A DNA stretch of 64,000 nt. Origin: Fluoribacter dumoffii NY 23 (GTDB taxonomy: Bacteria; Pseudomonadota; Gammaproteobacteria; Legionellales; Legionellaceae). Each line of letters starts with the position of its first letter. The first letter of the stretch is position 1. Made by a program: the position numbers and the translations under genes. The DNA lies in assembly GCF_000236165.1 (NCBI RefSeq), contig NZ_CM001373.1:722304-786303 (forward strand). Direction: 5' to 3'. The notes below the pieces were generated by a model. That model was given only the letters and a program-made list of their open reading frames with translations. It did no database searches and had not been told where the DNA came from. This document shows, one piece after another, positions 27,093-37,792 of the stretch.

Positions 27093-27971
27093 ATGACGAT
27101 CAGACTCAAACATGCACAAGGAAAGTTAGAGGCAATAGAGCTATTTCAGTTACAACATCACTTGGCGATTTCTCGCCTCAAACATTATTTGCAGGTAAAA
27201 GGTTCAAAACATTGCAAGCTCATTAAAAGAATAAGTGTGAGTCATTCCAGTTTAAATGAAAAAGATTTTATTGCCCTCCACGATATTCTGAAATTATCGT
27301 CAAAAGTGAATGAAATTTCTTTTTATGCCAATCATATTGAAGCGAATCAAGTTACTTATTTATTTGATTCTTTGCCCAATAAAAACCTTAATAGAATCAG
27401 TTTCATAGATAACTGGATTGGAGATAAAATTTCACCTGATTTTTTTTCGTTTTTGCAAAATAAAAAACTTCGGGTTCTGGATTTCTCATTGAATTGGTTG
27501 CGTGATATTGGCGTGCAAAGGTTACTCGATGCTCTGGAGCACAATATGGAGTTAAGTGAGTTAGTACTCAGTTGTAATGACTTTGGTTTGAAAGGAATGA
27601 AAGCCTTGCATCATTTTGTTTTGAGTCATCCTTCATTAAAAATTTTGGATATTTCTTATAACAACCTCAATGAACAATGTGCAGAAGAAATTTCTGCAAT
27701 GATTACTGAATCACGGTCATTGACCCATTTGAATCTCAGAAGTAACAAGATTGGAGATATGGGCGCTGAGCTTATTGCCCAATCATTAAAGACGAATATT
27801 AATTTAAAATATGTTGATTTATCAGATAATAAAATTTCCGATACAGGCCTGTCTCAGCTTGTGCGAGAGGCAGAAGCCCATGATAATCTTGAAGACTTAA
27901 TTTTAAAATATAATCACTTTCTTCCCTCGGCATTAAGGACAAGCCGTTTGGGCTTGCAAGTTATTTATTAA
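27093..27971 (+). CDS. Leucine-rich repeat protein (RNase-inhibitor type)
   Basis: Eukaryotic-type protein built of about six to eight LRRs of roughly 28 residues, with repeat cores such as LRVLDFSLNWL, LSELVLSCNDF, LKILDISYNNL, LTHLNLRSNKI, LKYVDLSDNKI and LEDLILKYNHF. No signal peptide. The start at 27093 has AAGGA well placed; an upstream ATG at 27015 lacks a ribosome site and would add 26 residues. LRR proteins of this kind are common Dot/Icm substrates in Legionella, but the C-terminus (SRLGLQVIY) is not E-rich, so secretion is unproven. Confidence 0.85.
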   Translation: MTIRLKHAQGKLEAIELFQLQHHLAISRLKHYLQVKGSKHCKLIKRISVSHSSLNEKDFIALHDILKLSSKVNEISFYANHIEANQVTYLFDSLPNKNLNRISFIDNWIGDKISPDFFSFLQNKKLRVLDFSLNWLRDIGVQRLLDALEHNMELSELVLSCNDFGLKGMKALHHFVLSHPSLKILDISYNNLNEQCAEEISAMITESRSLTHLNLRSNKIGDMGAELIAQSLKTNINLKYVDLSDNKISDTGLSQLVREAEAHDNLEDLILKYNHFLPSALRTSRLGLQVIY

Positions 27972-28066
27972 TCATCCTGTATGCAGATTTAAATAACCGT
28001 TCAGTGTAGTATTCATCCTTGAAGATATTAATGAACGGTTATTACTTGCTCTATGGAGTTTATCTG

Positions 28067-29359
28067 ATGGGTATTGGTGCTTTTTACCTTTTAAAGAAAC
28101 GTGTTTTCCTGCCTTTTTTTCTTACTCAATTTTTTGGTGCTTTTAATGATAATGCATTCAAACTGGCAATGCTTACCTTGATTAGTTACCATTTGACACA
28201 CGACCAGACTCAATCCGAGTTCTACCAGGCGGTCGCAGGTGCATTATTTATAATCCCTTTTTTCCTGCTTTCAGCAACAGCTGGTCAAATAGCGGATAAA
28301 TACGATAAAGCCATAGTAACGCGAGTCATTAAAGCATTAGAGTTAGTGTTAATGATAATAGGCAGCTTTTCCTTATATTGGGGTAATATTTTTCTAATGA
28401 TGGTGACTCTGACTGGCTTGGGTGTACACTCAACTTTTTTTGGTCCTATAAAATACGCCATACTACCTGATCATTTACCCAAGAAAGATTTATTGGGTGC
28501 TACAGGCTTAATTGATGCAAGTACTTTTATTGCTATTTTGTTAGGTACTACAATGGGTACCTTATCCATTGGAGCAACTAATACCAAGCCTTATATCGCC
28601 GTGTTTTTAACTGTTTTTATAGCAGTTGCAGGTTTGACTGCCAGTTTGTTTATCCCAAGAGGTTATACATCTGCATCCATTAAAGTGGATCCTCAGATAT
28701 GGCGCGGAACCTATAAATTGTTGAAGGATGCAAAGAATCATTTTGGAATGTTTTTGTCTATTCTAATTTTATCCTGGTTTTGGTTGCTAGGTACCGTTAT
28801 TTTGACAAAGCTGCCTGATTACACAAACTATGTTTTAGGAGCAAACAATAGTGTCTTCGCATTATTTCTTGCATTGTTTTCTATGGGTATTGCGTTGGGT
28901 TCATTAACCGTTAATTTTATTTTTAAAGGACGAATTAATCTTTTTATGGTCCCTTGGGCCATGTTTGCATTTACCTGCTTTTCGCTGGATTTGTATTGGG
29001 CTACACCTCTGATAGAGAGACCTGATATATTAGTTTCTTTAGGAAATTTTTTCACTGAGGCAAACCATTGGCGGATTGCTTTTGATTTGTTTATGGTGGC
29101 GTTTAGCTCAGGTTTGTTTATTGTTCCTTTGTATACTTATTTACAAGTAATGAGTCCGCCTCATACCAGAGCTCAAATTATTGCAACCAATAATATTTAT
29201 AATTCTCTATTTATGGTAGCAGGAACCTTTATGGTTATCGGTTTATTAGATATTAATGTCGAAATTCCCCAAATTTTTTTGATTTTAAGCGCATTAAATG
29301 CTGTGGTTGCGGTGTTCGCGAGACTTTACTTAAAGAAAGTGGCATTGCCTGAAAAATAA
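28067..29359 (+). CDS. MFS transporter, lysophospholipid transporter LplT-like
   Basis: Major-facilitator inner-membrane protein with about 12 helices. The FLTQFFGAFNDNAFKLA opening and the GPIKYAILPDHLP segment match LplT and the transporter half of Aas fusions, which flip lysophospholipids for re-acylation. No acyltransferase domain is fused or adjacent. The start at 28067 follows GGAG; TTG at 28019 and ATG at 28031 are possible but lack good sites. 430 aa. Confidence 0.85.
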   Translation: MGIGAFYLLKKRVFLPFFLTQFFGAFNDNAFKLAMLTLISYHLTHDQTQSEFYQAVAGALFIIPFFLLSATAGQIADKYDKAIVTRVIKALELVLMIIGSFSLYWGNIFLMMVTLTGLGVHSTFFGPIKYAILPDHLPKKDLLGATGLIDASTFIAILLGTTMGTLSIGATNTKPYIAVFLTVFIAVAGLTASLFIPRGYTSASIKVDPQIWRGTYKLLKDAKNHFGMFLSILILSWFWLLGTVILTKLPDYTNYVLGANNSVFALFLALFSMGIALGSLTVNFIFKGRINLFMVPWAMFAFTCFSLDLYWATPLIERPDILVSLGNFFTEANHWRIAFDLFMVAFSSGLFIVPLYTYLQVMSPPHTRAQIIATNNIYNSLFMVAGTFMVIGLLDINVEIPQIFLILSALNAVVAVFARLYLKKVALPEK

Positions 29360-29362
29360 ACG

Positions 29363-29399
29363 CTGCCTAAAGCCTGGGCTTCATGGCACCAGGCGGCAG
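29363..29399. terminator. Bidirectional terminator between lplT-like gene and hemF
   Basis: CTGCC (29363-29367) with GGCAG (29395-29399) and GCCTGG (29372-29377) with CCAGGC (29389-29394) form a two-part stem between convergent genes. Confidence 0.65.
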
Positions 29400-29425
29400 G
29401 TTAATCAAGGCAACAAGATAACTGC

Positions 29426-30373
<948 letters not shown>

Positions 30374-30405
30374 TTAACTGACTTATTTTCTCATTTATTT
30401 GAAAT

Positions 30406-30420
30406 TGGCACAATGTTTGC
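30406..30420 (+). promoter_or_regulatory. Sigma-54 promoter upstream of flgB
   Basis: TGGCACAATGTTTGC carries the exact -24 TGGCAC and -12 TTGC elements at consensus spacing, 33 bases before the flgB ATG. Legionella controls early flagellar genes through RpoN and FleQ, so this should drive the flgB operon. Confidence 0.85.
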
Positions 30421-30452
30421 TTTTATTGTTGTACTTATTTTAGGAGGGAAAT

Positions 30453-30845
30453 ATGGCGCTGGATTTGGATTCTTATTTTGGAATACATGCTAAAGCTTTG
30501 GTAGCACGGGACCAAAGAGCCTCACAATTGGCCAATAACCTGGCGAATGCCAATACCCCAAATTATAAAGCTCAAGATATCGATTTTAACGAATTTTTAG
30601 CAGCGAGTATGGCTGGCGGTGCACAAAAAATGGAAGTTACCTCTCCCAATCATATTAATACAAATGCTGATTTTACTGCGAATTTAAAATATCGGGTTAC
30701 CTCGCAAATGTCATTAGATGGAAACACGGTAGATAAAGATTTGGAGACTACTGAATTTGCACAAAATTCACTTAATTACAGAGCCAGCCTAAGTTTTCTT
30801 GATGGTAAAATCAAATCCATGATGCTTGCGCTAAAAGGGGAGTGA
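30453..30845 (+). CDS. flgB: Flagellar basal-body rod protein FlgB
   Basis: Proximal rod subunit exported by the flagellar type III system. The rod-family N-terminus is visible (RASQLANNLANANTPNYKAQD), with a heptad-like C-terminus. 130 aa, normal length. AGGAGG lies before the ATG. First gene of the flg cluster, preceded by a sigma-54 promoter; its stop is two bases from the flgC start. Confidence 0.96.
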   Translation: MALDLDSYFGIHAKALVARDQRASQLANNLANANTPNYKAQDIDFNEFLAASMAGGAQKMEVTSPNHINTNADFTANLKYRVTSQMSLDGNTVDKDLETTEFAQNSLNYRASLSFLDGKIKSMMLALKGE

Positions 30846-30847
30846 CT

Positions 30848-31270
30848 ATGTCATTAAAAGCAATTTTTAATATTGCAGGCTCGGCATTAACTGCTGAAAC
30901 AGCACGTTTATCGACTAGTGCTGAGAACATGAGTAATGCTAATGTAGAGTCTGGGAATGCGAGTGAAGTTTATAAAGCAAAGTATCCGATTTTCAAAGCG
31001 GTTCAGGAACATGCAAATCAGTGGATGGGAGAGCAAATATCAGGAGGCGTCCAACTCAAGGGTACTTTTGAGAGCTCTTCAGATCCCGTAAAACGTTATG
31101 CACCTGATAATCCCATAGCGGATAAAGATGGATTTGTATATACGCCGAATGTAAATTATGTAGAGGAAATGGCAAATGTGATTTCTGCCTCAAGGTCATA
31201 TCAAATAGATGTTGAATTGATTAATACAACAAAACAGCTGATGCAACGCACCTTGGAACTAGGTGAATAA
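30848..31270 (+). CDS. flgC: Flagellar basal-body rod protein FlgC
   Basis: Proximal rod subunit. It has MSLKAIFNIAGSALTAE, the N-terminal SAENMSNANVE variant of the rod ANNLAN motif, and VNYVEEMANVISASRSYQ with a C-terminal helix. The ATG at 30848 follows AGGGGAG; a GTG at 30842 overlapping flgB is the alternative. 140 aa. Confidence 0.96.
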   Translation: MSLKAIFNIAGSALTAETARLSTSAENMSNANVESGNASEVYKAKYPIFKAVQEHANQWMGEQISGGVQLKGTFESSSDPVKRYAPDNPIADKDGFVYTPNVNYVEEMANVISASRSYQIDVELINTTKQLMQRTLELGE

Positions 31271-31283
31271 TGGGGGAAAGGGA

Positions 31284-31958
31284 ATGGCAGCGAATTCAGT
31301 TAATGGAACAAACACATCCAATCTATCATATAATCAAATCGATTCTTCGGTAAAAAAAAATTTGGGTCAACAGGACTTCCTGCGGTTAATGGTCGCCCAA
31401 ATTCAAAATCAGGACCCGATGCAGCCCCAGGTAAATGGCGAATTTTTGTCACAGTTAGCCCAATTTAGTACCAATGATGGTGTGGCTAAAATGCAGGAAT
31501 CACTACAACAGATGGCAACTTCTCTCCAATCAAATCAGGCTTTACAGGCTTCGGCACTGGTGGGACGCAAAGTTTTGGTAAACAGTAATGCTCTTCAATT
31601 AGGTACAGAGGGCGATGTAAAGGCCGCTGTGGATATTCCGCCAGGTCTTAGTAATTTAAATGCTTCTATTTATTCAGAAGCCGGGGAGTTAATAAAAACA
31701 ATTCCTTTAGGTCAGCCCGAACCCGGATTTTTTCAGTTCAGTTGGGATGGTACCGGAGCGGATAGCAATCGCTTGAAAGAAGGTAAATACAAAGTCGAGG
31801 TGCATGCAGTTTATGGAGGTAAAGAGGTTTCTTTAAAGACAATGACCTCAGCAAATGTTGATAGCGTAAGTCTCGGGCAAAATGGTGAGGGTTTGAAATT
31901 AAATGTGGCAGGGATTGGGCCAATATCATTGGATCAGGTAAGACAAATATCAGTGTAA
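31284..31958 (+). CDS. flgD: Flagellar hook assembly scaffold FlgD
   Basis: Hook-capping protein needed for FlgE polymerisation. LGQQDFLRLMVAQIQNQDPM is the FlgD signature; the later part forms the FLN/Tudor-like capping domain (LVGRKVLV, FQFSWDGTG, GKYKVEVHA). The ATG at 31284 lies next to GGGAAAGGGA; a GTG at 31263 overlapping flgC is less likely. 224 aa. Confidence 0.95.
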   Translation: MAANSVNGTNTSNLSYNQIDSSVKKNLGQQDFLRLMVAQIQNQDPMQPQVNGEFLSQLAQFSTNDGVAKMQESLQQMATSLQSNQALQASALVGRKVLVNSNALQLGTEGDVKAAVDIPPGLSNLNASIYSEAGELIKTIPLGQPEPGFFQFSWDGTGADSNRLKEGKYKVEVHAVYGGKEVSLKTMTSANVDSVSLGQNGEGLKLNVAGIGPISLDQVRQISV

Positions 31959-31973
31959 GAGCAGGAGGCTAAT

Positions 31974-33299
31974 ATGATTTTTGACGCAGCACTTAGTGGA
32001 CTTAAAGCAGCAACAAGCAATTTGGATGTTATTGGTAATAATATCGCAAACTCTTCAACTGTAGGATTTAAGGGATCCCGCGCTGATTTTGGTGATATAT
32101 ATTCCTTTGGCGGTTATGGAAGTTTTGGTGCCGGCGGTACCTCTATTGGTAGTGGAGTGATGTTGACTAAGGTTCAACAATCCTTTGCGTCTGGAAATTT
32201 ATCGAGCAGTACCAACAGTCTGGACCTGGCAGTAAACGGATCCGGATTTTTCATTTTAAATAATCCAGGAGGCGGAGCAGTTTACACACGAGCAGGGCAG
32301 TTTAATCTGGATAATCAAAATTATATTACCAATGTCAATGGACAATACCTTACTGGTTTACTTGCAGATGGCAAAGGAAATATTACGGGAACTTCAGGAA
32401 ACTTACAGATTAATACCGCGAATATTAGCCCCCAGGCAAGCACTACTGTTAAAACGGGCGTGAATTTGAATTCGCAAAGCACTCCCCCAGCAGTGGATTG
32501 GATTGGCGGAACAGCGCCGCTTAGCAGTTCTTATAATAATCCAACATCGTTGACCATTTACGATAGTTTGGGTAACTCCCATGTCTTGAGTATGTACTTT
32601 ATTAAAGCAAATTCTGCTGCTGCATCGGGTCAACCTAATGCTTCTACACCTGCAGGTACAGAGAATCAATGGTATGTTGCCTTCCAAATTGACAATCAAA
32701 ATGTTCCCCCTAATTTGGGGACGGATAACTCCTCAAACCTGTATGAGGTTAATTTCAATACTGATGGAACTTTTGTCAGTGTGGCGGGCCCAGGCGGCGT
32801 GCCGGTAACGGATAATCTGATCCCGCTATCGCTAAATCTGAATAATGGCGCTGACCCAATAAGTTTAAATGTTGATTTAACAGACAGCACCCAGTTTGGC
32901 AGTCCCTTTGCTGTGCAATCCACCTCATCAAATGGGTATACAACCGGCAGTCTTGCCAGTTTAAATATTGATGATAGCGGTCTTATTTTGGGTATTTATA
33001 GCAATGGACAGTCAATGGCTATGGGGCAAATTCAATTGGCTAATTTTGCTGACCCAACGGGGCTACAGAATGTAGGAAATGTTTCTTGGGTGCAAACATC
33101 AGCCTCAGGGCAACCTTTAGTGGGTGTGGGTGCATCCGGTGGATTTGGTGCCATCAAATCCGGTATGCTGGAGGAATCTAATGTGGATTTAACCAGTGAA
33201 TTGGTTGATTTAATCGGCGCCCAACGTGACTTCCAGGCAAATGCACAATCTATTCGCGCGGGTGATGCGATCACACAAACAATTATTAATATGCGTTAG
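31974..33299 (+). CDS. flgE: Flagellar hook protein FlgE
   Basis: Main hook subunit. It has MIFDAALSGLKAATSNLDVIGNN-like N-terminal helix, the DLAVNGSGFF motif, a Thr/Ser/Asn-rich surface domain in the middle, and the conserved C-terminal helix (ESNVDLTSELVDLIGAQRDF). Length 441 aa is typical. AGGAGG precedes the ATG, 15 bases after flgD. Confidence 0.96.
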   Translation: MIFDAALSGLKAATSNLDVIGNNIANSSTVGFKGSRADFGDIYSFGGYGSFGAGGTSIGSGVMLTKVQQSFASGNLSSSTNSLDLAVNGSGFFILNNPGGGAVYTRAGQFNLDNQNYITNVNGQYLTGLLADGKGNITGTSGNLQINTANISPQASTTVKTGVNLNSQSTPPAVDWIGGTAPLSSSYNNPTSLTIYDSLGNSHVLSMYFIKANSAAASGQPNASTPAGTENQWYVAFQIDNQNVPPNLGTDNSSNLYEVNFNTDGTFVSVAGPGGVPVTDNLIPLSLNLNNGADPISLNVDLTDSTQFGSPFAVQSTSSNGYTTGSLASLNIDDSGLILGIYSNGQSMAMGQIQLANFADPTGLQNVGNVSWVQTSASGQPLVGVGASGGFGAIKSGMLEESNVDLTSELVDLIGAQRDFQANAQSIRAGDAITQTIINMR

Positions 33300-33309
33300 G
33301 AGGTAACTT

Positions 33310-34053
33310 ATGGATCCTATCTTATATAATGCTGCGGGGGGTGGGCGAATAGGTTTCAAACGCCAGGAGATAATCGCCAATAATTTGGCGAATGTGAATA
33401 CTCCAGGGTTTAAGGCTGATTTATATCAAGCGCAAACCTTGTATGCAAATATGGGAGGATCAAACGATAAAACATCCTTTACCATTCAAAATTCTAATTC
33501 CCTTGATTTAAGCCCGGGAGATATTATCACAACTGGACGTAATCTCGACATTGCCATTGAAGGTAATGGCTGGTTCGCGGTAAGTAGTACTCAAGGGAAG
33601 GAGGCTTATACGAAAGCCGGAAATTTACGTTTGGATGCTAATGGCATGTTAACTACGGCTTCTGGTCACCCTGTTTTGGGTAATGGGGGGCCTATTTCAA
33701 TTCCCCCCGCCCAATCAGTCAATATCGGAGATGATGGAACCATAACCGTTGTACCCTTGGGAGGGGATCCTAACAGTGCAGCTATATTGGATAGAATTAA
33801 GTTGGTTACCCTGGATAAAAATAATATCGTCAAGAACTCAGAGGGGTTGTTCCAATTAAAAAATAATGCCGCTGCAACTCCCGCGAATGGTACGGTTAAA
33901 ATAAGAAGCGGGGCAATTGAAAGCTCGAATGTAAATGCAGTGGATCAGATGGTGGAAATGATTACTTCAGGACGTGAATATGATGCCCACATGAAAGTAA
34001 TGTCTACAGTTGAAGATAACTTCATGAAATTGGCACAAGTATTGCACGAATGA
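33310..34053 (+). CDS. flgF: Flagellar basal-body rod protein FlgF
   Basis: Proximal rod subunit of 247 aa. IIANNLANVNTPGFKAD is the rod signature; LDIAIEGNGWF and the C-terminal MVEMITSGREYDAHMKVM helix complete it. AGGAGG overlaps the flgE end. Shares the flgB operon. Confidence 0.96.
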   Translation: MDPILYNAAGGGRIGFKRQEIIANNLANVNTPGFKADLYQAQTLYANMGGSNDKTSFTIQNSNSLDLSPGDIITTGRNLDIAIEGNGWFAVSSTQGKEAYTKAGNLRLDANGMLTTASGHPVLGNGGPISIPPAQSVNIGDDGTITVVPLGGDPNSAAILDRIKLVTLDKNNIVKNSEGLFQLKNNAAATPANGTVKIRSGAIESSNVNAVDQMVEMITSGREYDAHMKVMSTVEDNFMKLAQVLHE

Positions 34054-34100
34054 TAACCGTTTAAGTTAAATATTTATGAAATAATTGCGGAGGAGTCTCC

Positions 34101-34886
34101 ATGGAACCAGCATTATGGATAAGCAAATCTGGCTTGGAAGCACAAGAAAAACATATTGCTACGATCGCTAACAATTTAGCAAACGTCAATACCACGGGTT
34201 TTAAAAAAGATAGAGCTGTATTTCAGGATTTGCTTTATCAAAATACAAGCCAGGCTGGGGCGCAATCATCAGAGAACTCTTTGATCCCAACAGGAATTAA
34301 TGCAGGAACAGGTGTGCATTTAGTTGCTACCGAAAAAATATTTGAACAGGGGAGCGTACAAAACACACGCAATCCTTATGATTTAATGATTCAGGGACAA
34401 GGATTTTTTACAATTTTGATGCCCGATGGAACACAAGCCTATACCCGTGATGGGACGTTCACAGTAGATAACACGGGACAACTTGTAGATATGAATGGTT
34501 ATCCATTGCAGCCCGCCATCAATGTTCCTTCCCAAACCCTGGGGGTAACGATTAGTACTGATGGAGTTGTAAGTGCTACTGTAGTTGGAAGTACCACCCC
34601 TACAGTACTCGGAAACATTCAGTTAGCTAATTTTACCAATCCGACCGGACTTCAACCTGTAGGACAAAACCTTTTTATAGAAACAGCTTCAAGTGGCGCA
34701 GCAACTTTGAACAATCCAGGAACATCAGGGGTTGGTACGTTGTTACAGGGTTCTTTAGAAGCTTCAAATGTGAATGTGGTTGAAGAATTAGTCAATATGA
34801 TTCAAGCACAAAGAAGCTATGAGATTACCGCAAAAGGTATCCAGACTGTGGATAACATGTTGCAATACTTAAATCAAACTGTTTAA
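34101..34886 (+). CDS. flgG: Flagellar distal rod protein FlgG
   Basis: Distal rod subunit of 261 aa, the normal length. Features are ALWISKSGLEAQEKHI, IANNLANVNTTGFKKDR, PYDLMIQGQGFF and VVEELVNMIQAQRSYEITAK. GGAGGAG precedes the ATG. flgH follows after 13 bases. Confidence 0.97.
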   Translation: MEPALWISKSGLEAQEKHIATIANNLANVNTTGFKKDRAVFQDLLYQNTSQAGAQSSENSLIPTGINAGTGVHLVATEKIFEQGSVQNTRNPYDLMIQGQGFFTILMPDGTQAYTRDGTFTVDNTGQLVDMNGYPLQPAINVPSQTLGVTISTDGVVSATVVGSTTPTVLGNIQLANFTNPTGLQPVGQNLFIETASSGAATLNNPGTSGVGTLLQGSLEASNVNVVEELVNMIQAQRSYEITAKGIQTVDNMLQYLNQTV

Positions 34887-34899
34887 GAAGACTCAACGA

Positions 34900-35592
34900 A
34901 TGAAATTATTTAATTCGCTTGTTTTAGGTCTGGCTGCCATTTTTTTGAGTGGATGCGAACTTTTAAATCCACCGCAACGCGGCAAAGATCCAGAATATGC
35001 ACCCACATACCCGACAACTCCCGATCCAAAGGAGTTAAGAAAGGAGTCCGGGGCAATCTATAGTGCTGAAACTGCCTTACCTCTTTTTGAAACACCACGA
35101 GCAAGGCACCCAGGAGATATAATTACCGTTTTTTTGGTGGAAAGCACTAACGCATCAAAAAATGCAACCTTGCAACAGATGAAAACAGATACAAATGTAG
35201 TCAAGAATAAACTTTTTTTAGGTAGGCCAATATCTTTTGGCAGTGGGTACAGCATGGATTTTGATTTAAATAATCAACGCCAGTTTAATGGCTCCGCACA
35301 GGCCGTACAAAACAATAAATTGGCGGGGAGCATTTCCGTTACCGTGTCGCAGGTTTTAGCGAATGGCAATATGGTCGTTCAGGGTGAAAAATGGGTGAAG
35401 ATCGATCAAGGCGAAGAGTACGTACGCTTGTCAGGTATTATACGCCCACAAGACGTCAAGGCGGATAATTCCATTACCTCCGATCGTCTGGCCAATGCCC
35501 GTATAGCTTACGGTGGTACAGGACAAGTAAATAATACCAATGCTCAAGGCTGGTTGGCACGATTCATGTGGGGGCCTTTATTCCCAACCTAA
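34900..35592 (+). CDS. flgH: Flagellar L-ring lipoprotein FlgH
   Basis: Outer-membrane L-ring subunit. The lipoprotein signal ends at LSGC, giving a lipidated Cys near residue 19. RHPGDIITVFLVE, the NGNMVVQGEKWV segment and LSGIIRPQDV are FlgH hallmarks. 230 aa, normal. The ribosome site is weak (AAGA), perhaps limiting L-ring output. Confidence 0.96.
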   Translation: MKLFNSLVLGLAAIFLSGCELLNPPQRGKDPEYAPTYPTTPDPKELRKESGAIYSAETALPLFETPRARHPGDIITVFLVESTNASKNATLQQMKTDTNVVKNKLFLGRPISFGSGYSMDFDLNNQRQFNGSAQAVQNNKLAGSISVTVSQVLANGNMVVQGEKWVKIDQGEEYVRLSGIIRPQDVKADNSITSDRLANARIAYGGTGQVNNTNAQGWLARFMWGPLFPT

Positions 35593-35656
35593 CCTGCATG
35601 AGAAGCTGAAAATCGGGGCCTGTCCTTTTAATAACGTTGTTAATTGAGGAATTGTA

Positions 35657-36760
35657 ATGCGGCGATTGCTGATAATTACATGGATGGTGATGATAAACCT
35701 TATTTCAAACCAGGTTTATGCAGAACGCATTAAAGACATTGCTACTTTGGCAGGCGTCCGTACCAACCAATTGGTTGGTTATGGTTTGGTGGTAGGATTA
35801 AATGGGACTGGTGATAAAAACGGCACAAGATATACAGAAGACACTTTTGCAAACATGTTGACTCAGTTGGGAGTGAACATCATGCCAGGAACCAAACTCA
35901 ATTCAAAAAATATGGCCGCAGTAATGGTGACTGCGAGCTTATCTTCTTTTATGAAAAAAGGCCAATCCATGGATATTAATATTTCATCGATTGGGGATTC
36001 AAAAAGCTTGCTGGGTGGTACTTTGTTGCTGACCCCTTTAAAAGGAGCAGATGGACGGGTCTATGCAATAGCCCAGGGAAATGTGATTGTGTCGGGTGTG
36101 AGTGCGGGCGGAAGTGACGGTACGAGCGTCACCGTAAATGTACCCAGTGGAGGACGAATCCCTAACGGAGCAACTATAGAGGTTGATATTCCTAATCCTT
36201 TTTATTATTCAAAAGATTTGACGTTTAATTTACATACACCGGATTTTACTACAGCAAAACGTATGAGTGACGCCATTAATGAAATGATGGGACCCGGTAC
36301 TGCTCGAGCCTTGGATGCCACTTCAGTGGTTGTGACAGCACCTAAAAAAATGTCGCAACGGGTAGACTATGTTTCCGTTTTGGAAAACATAGAGTTTAAA
36401 CCCGCTGAAGCAATAGCAAAAATAATTATCAATGCACGTACAGGAACGGTGGTGATTTCTAATAACGTTGTTGTCAAATCGGCTGCTGTTTCCCATGGCA
36501 ATTTGGTGGTTAGTGTGACGGAAACCCCAGTTATCAGCCAGCCTAATGCATTTGCTCAGGGTCGAACCGTTTCAACCCAGCAATCTCAGGTTTCAATTGA
36601 ACAAAAAAATAACCATGCTTTTGTTTTACCTCCTGGGGTCACTTTGAAGGATATTGTGAGAGGCATCAATGCAGTTGGGGCAACACCCGCCGATGTGATT
36701 GCAATACTTGAGGCACTCCAGCAAGCAGGTGCTTTAAATGCTACCTTAATCGTGATATAG
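35657..36760 (+). CDS. flgI: Flagellar P-ring protein FlgI
   Basis: Periplasmic P-ring subunit, exported by Sec with a cleaved signal peptide (ending near QVYA). Clear FlgI blocks are [29 protein letters not shown], and the C-terminal [19 protein letters not shown]. 367 aa, normal. AGGA lies before the ATG. Confidence 0.97.
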   Translation: MRRLLIITWMVMINLISNQVYAERIKDIATLAGVRTNQLVGYGLVVGLNGTGDKNGTRYTEDTFANMLTQLGVNIMPGTKLNSKNMAAVMVTASLSSFMKKGQSMDINISSIGDSKSLLGGTLLLTPLKGADGRVYAIAQGNVIVSGVSAGGSDGTSVTVNVPSGGRIPNGATIEVDIPNPFYYSKDLTFNLHTPDFTTAKRMSDAINEMMGPGTARALDATSVVVTAPKKMSQRVDYVSVLENIEFKPAEAIAKIIINARTGTVVISNNVVVKSAAVSHGNLVVSVTETPVISQPNAFAQGRTVSTQQSQVSIEQKNNHAFVLPPGVTLKDIVRGINAVGATPADVIAILEALQQAGALNATLIVI

Positions 36761-36815
36761 GTGATGTATCCGGATTTAGATTTGAAAGGATTAATCCAGT
36801 AGAAAAAGGATTGAA

Positions 36816-37715
36816 ATGAGTGTACATGGAATTGCTACCAGTGATTTTAATGCATTAAATGAGCTGAAAGTTAAAGCTCAAAATAATGAAAAAGAAGCAT
36901 TGCCGGAAGCAGCGAAACAGTTTGAAGGAATATTCCTGCAAGCCATGCTGAAAAGCATGCGTATGGGCCAGCATTTTCTTGAAGAATCCAGTCCCTTTCG
37001 AGGCAAAGATCGCGAAACATTTCAGGACATGCTAGATGCCCAATATGCAAGTGTTATTGCTAATTCGAAAGGAATTGGCTTAGGCGATATGCTCACCCGG
37101 CAAATGGAACATAATCTATCAACAACAGAACAGCCGCAAAAAACAGCAGCGGCCAAAATGGCGAGCCCATCTTCTGTGCCCGCTGTTCAAACAAAACAAT
37201 CCAAAGACGATAAACCAAGTACACCCATTGATGAGTTTGTAAAATCGATTTGGCCTAAAGCAAAACAGGCTGCATCGGTGATTGGTTTGGATCCGAAGAT
37301 ATTAATAGCGCAAGCTGCTTTGGAAACAGGTTGGGGCAAATATATTACTAAAGATTCCGAGGGTACCAGCAGTAATAACCTGTTCAACATCAAATCCAAT
37401 GACAGAGGCCAATATGATTCTGTAACTGTTAAAACTACAGAATACATTGCAGATACTCCGATAAAGGTTAATGCATCGTTCAGAAAATACCCATCTATTG
37501 AGGACAGTTTTAATGATTATATTTCTCTAATCAAAGATGGGGAACGATATCAGAATGCTTTGGCCAGTGTGGGAAACCCTGAGGTTTATATCAATGAATT
37601 ACACAAAGCTGGATACGCCACTGATCCAGAGTATGGAACAAAAATTTTATCCATCTATCATGGTGATGAATTAAATCAGGCAATACAACAGTGTGAGTTA
37701 ACAGAGCAAGCTTAA
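36816..37715 (+). CDS. flgJ: Peptidoglycan hydrolase / rod-capping protein FlgJ
   Basis: Two-domain protein that caps the growing rod and opens peptidoglycan. The N-terminal rod-binding domain shows AAKQFEGIFLQAMLKSMR; after a Pro/Ser/Lys-rich linker the C-terminal glucosaminidase domain shows LIAQAALETGWGKY (catalytic Glu) and SSNNLFNIKSN. 299 aa, close to E. coli FlgJ (313). Its stop codon overlaps a sigma-28-like site for flgK. Confidence 0.96.
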   Translation: MSVHGIATSDFNALNELKVKAQNNEKEALPEAAKQFEGIFLQAMLKSMRMGQHFLEESSPFRGKDRETFQDMLDAQYASVIANSKGIGLGDMLTRQMEHNLSTTEQPQKTAAAKMASPSSVPAVQTKQSKDDKPSTPIDEFVKSIWPKAKQAASVIGLDPKILIAQAALETGWGKYITKDSEGTSSNNLFNIKSNDRGQYDSVTVKTTEYIADTPIKVNASFRKYPSIEDSFNDYISLIKDGERYQNALASVGNPEVYINELHKAGYATDPEYGTKILSIYHGDELNQAIQQCELTEQA

Positions 37716-37738
37716 AGAATAGCGATCGCAATCGATAG
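37713..37738 (+). promoter_or_regulatory. Candidate sigma-28 (FliA) promoter for flgKL
   Basis: TAAAGAAT (starting in the flgJ stop) and ATCGATAG are separated by 10 bases, close to the FliA pattern TAAAGTTT-N11-GCCGATAA. flgKL are late genes in many bacteria, so a separate promoter here makes sense. Confidence 0.5.
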
Positions 37739-37792
37739 TTTTTGAAGAGAAATTATTGAGGACATTGGAATATCAGGCGAGGGAACAAAACC

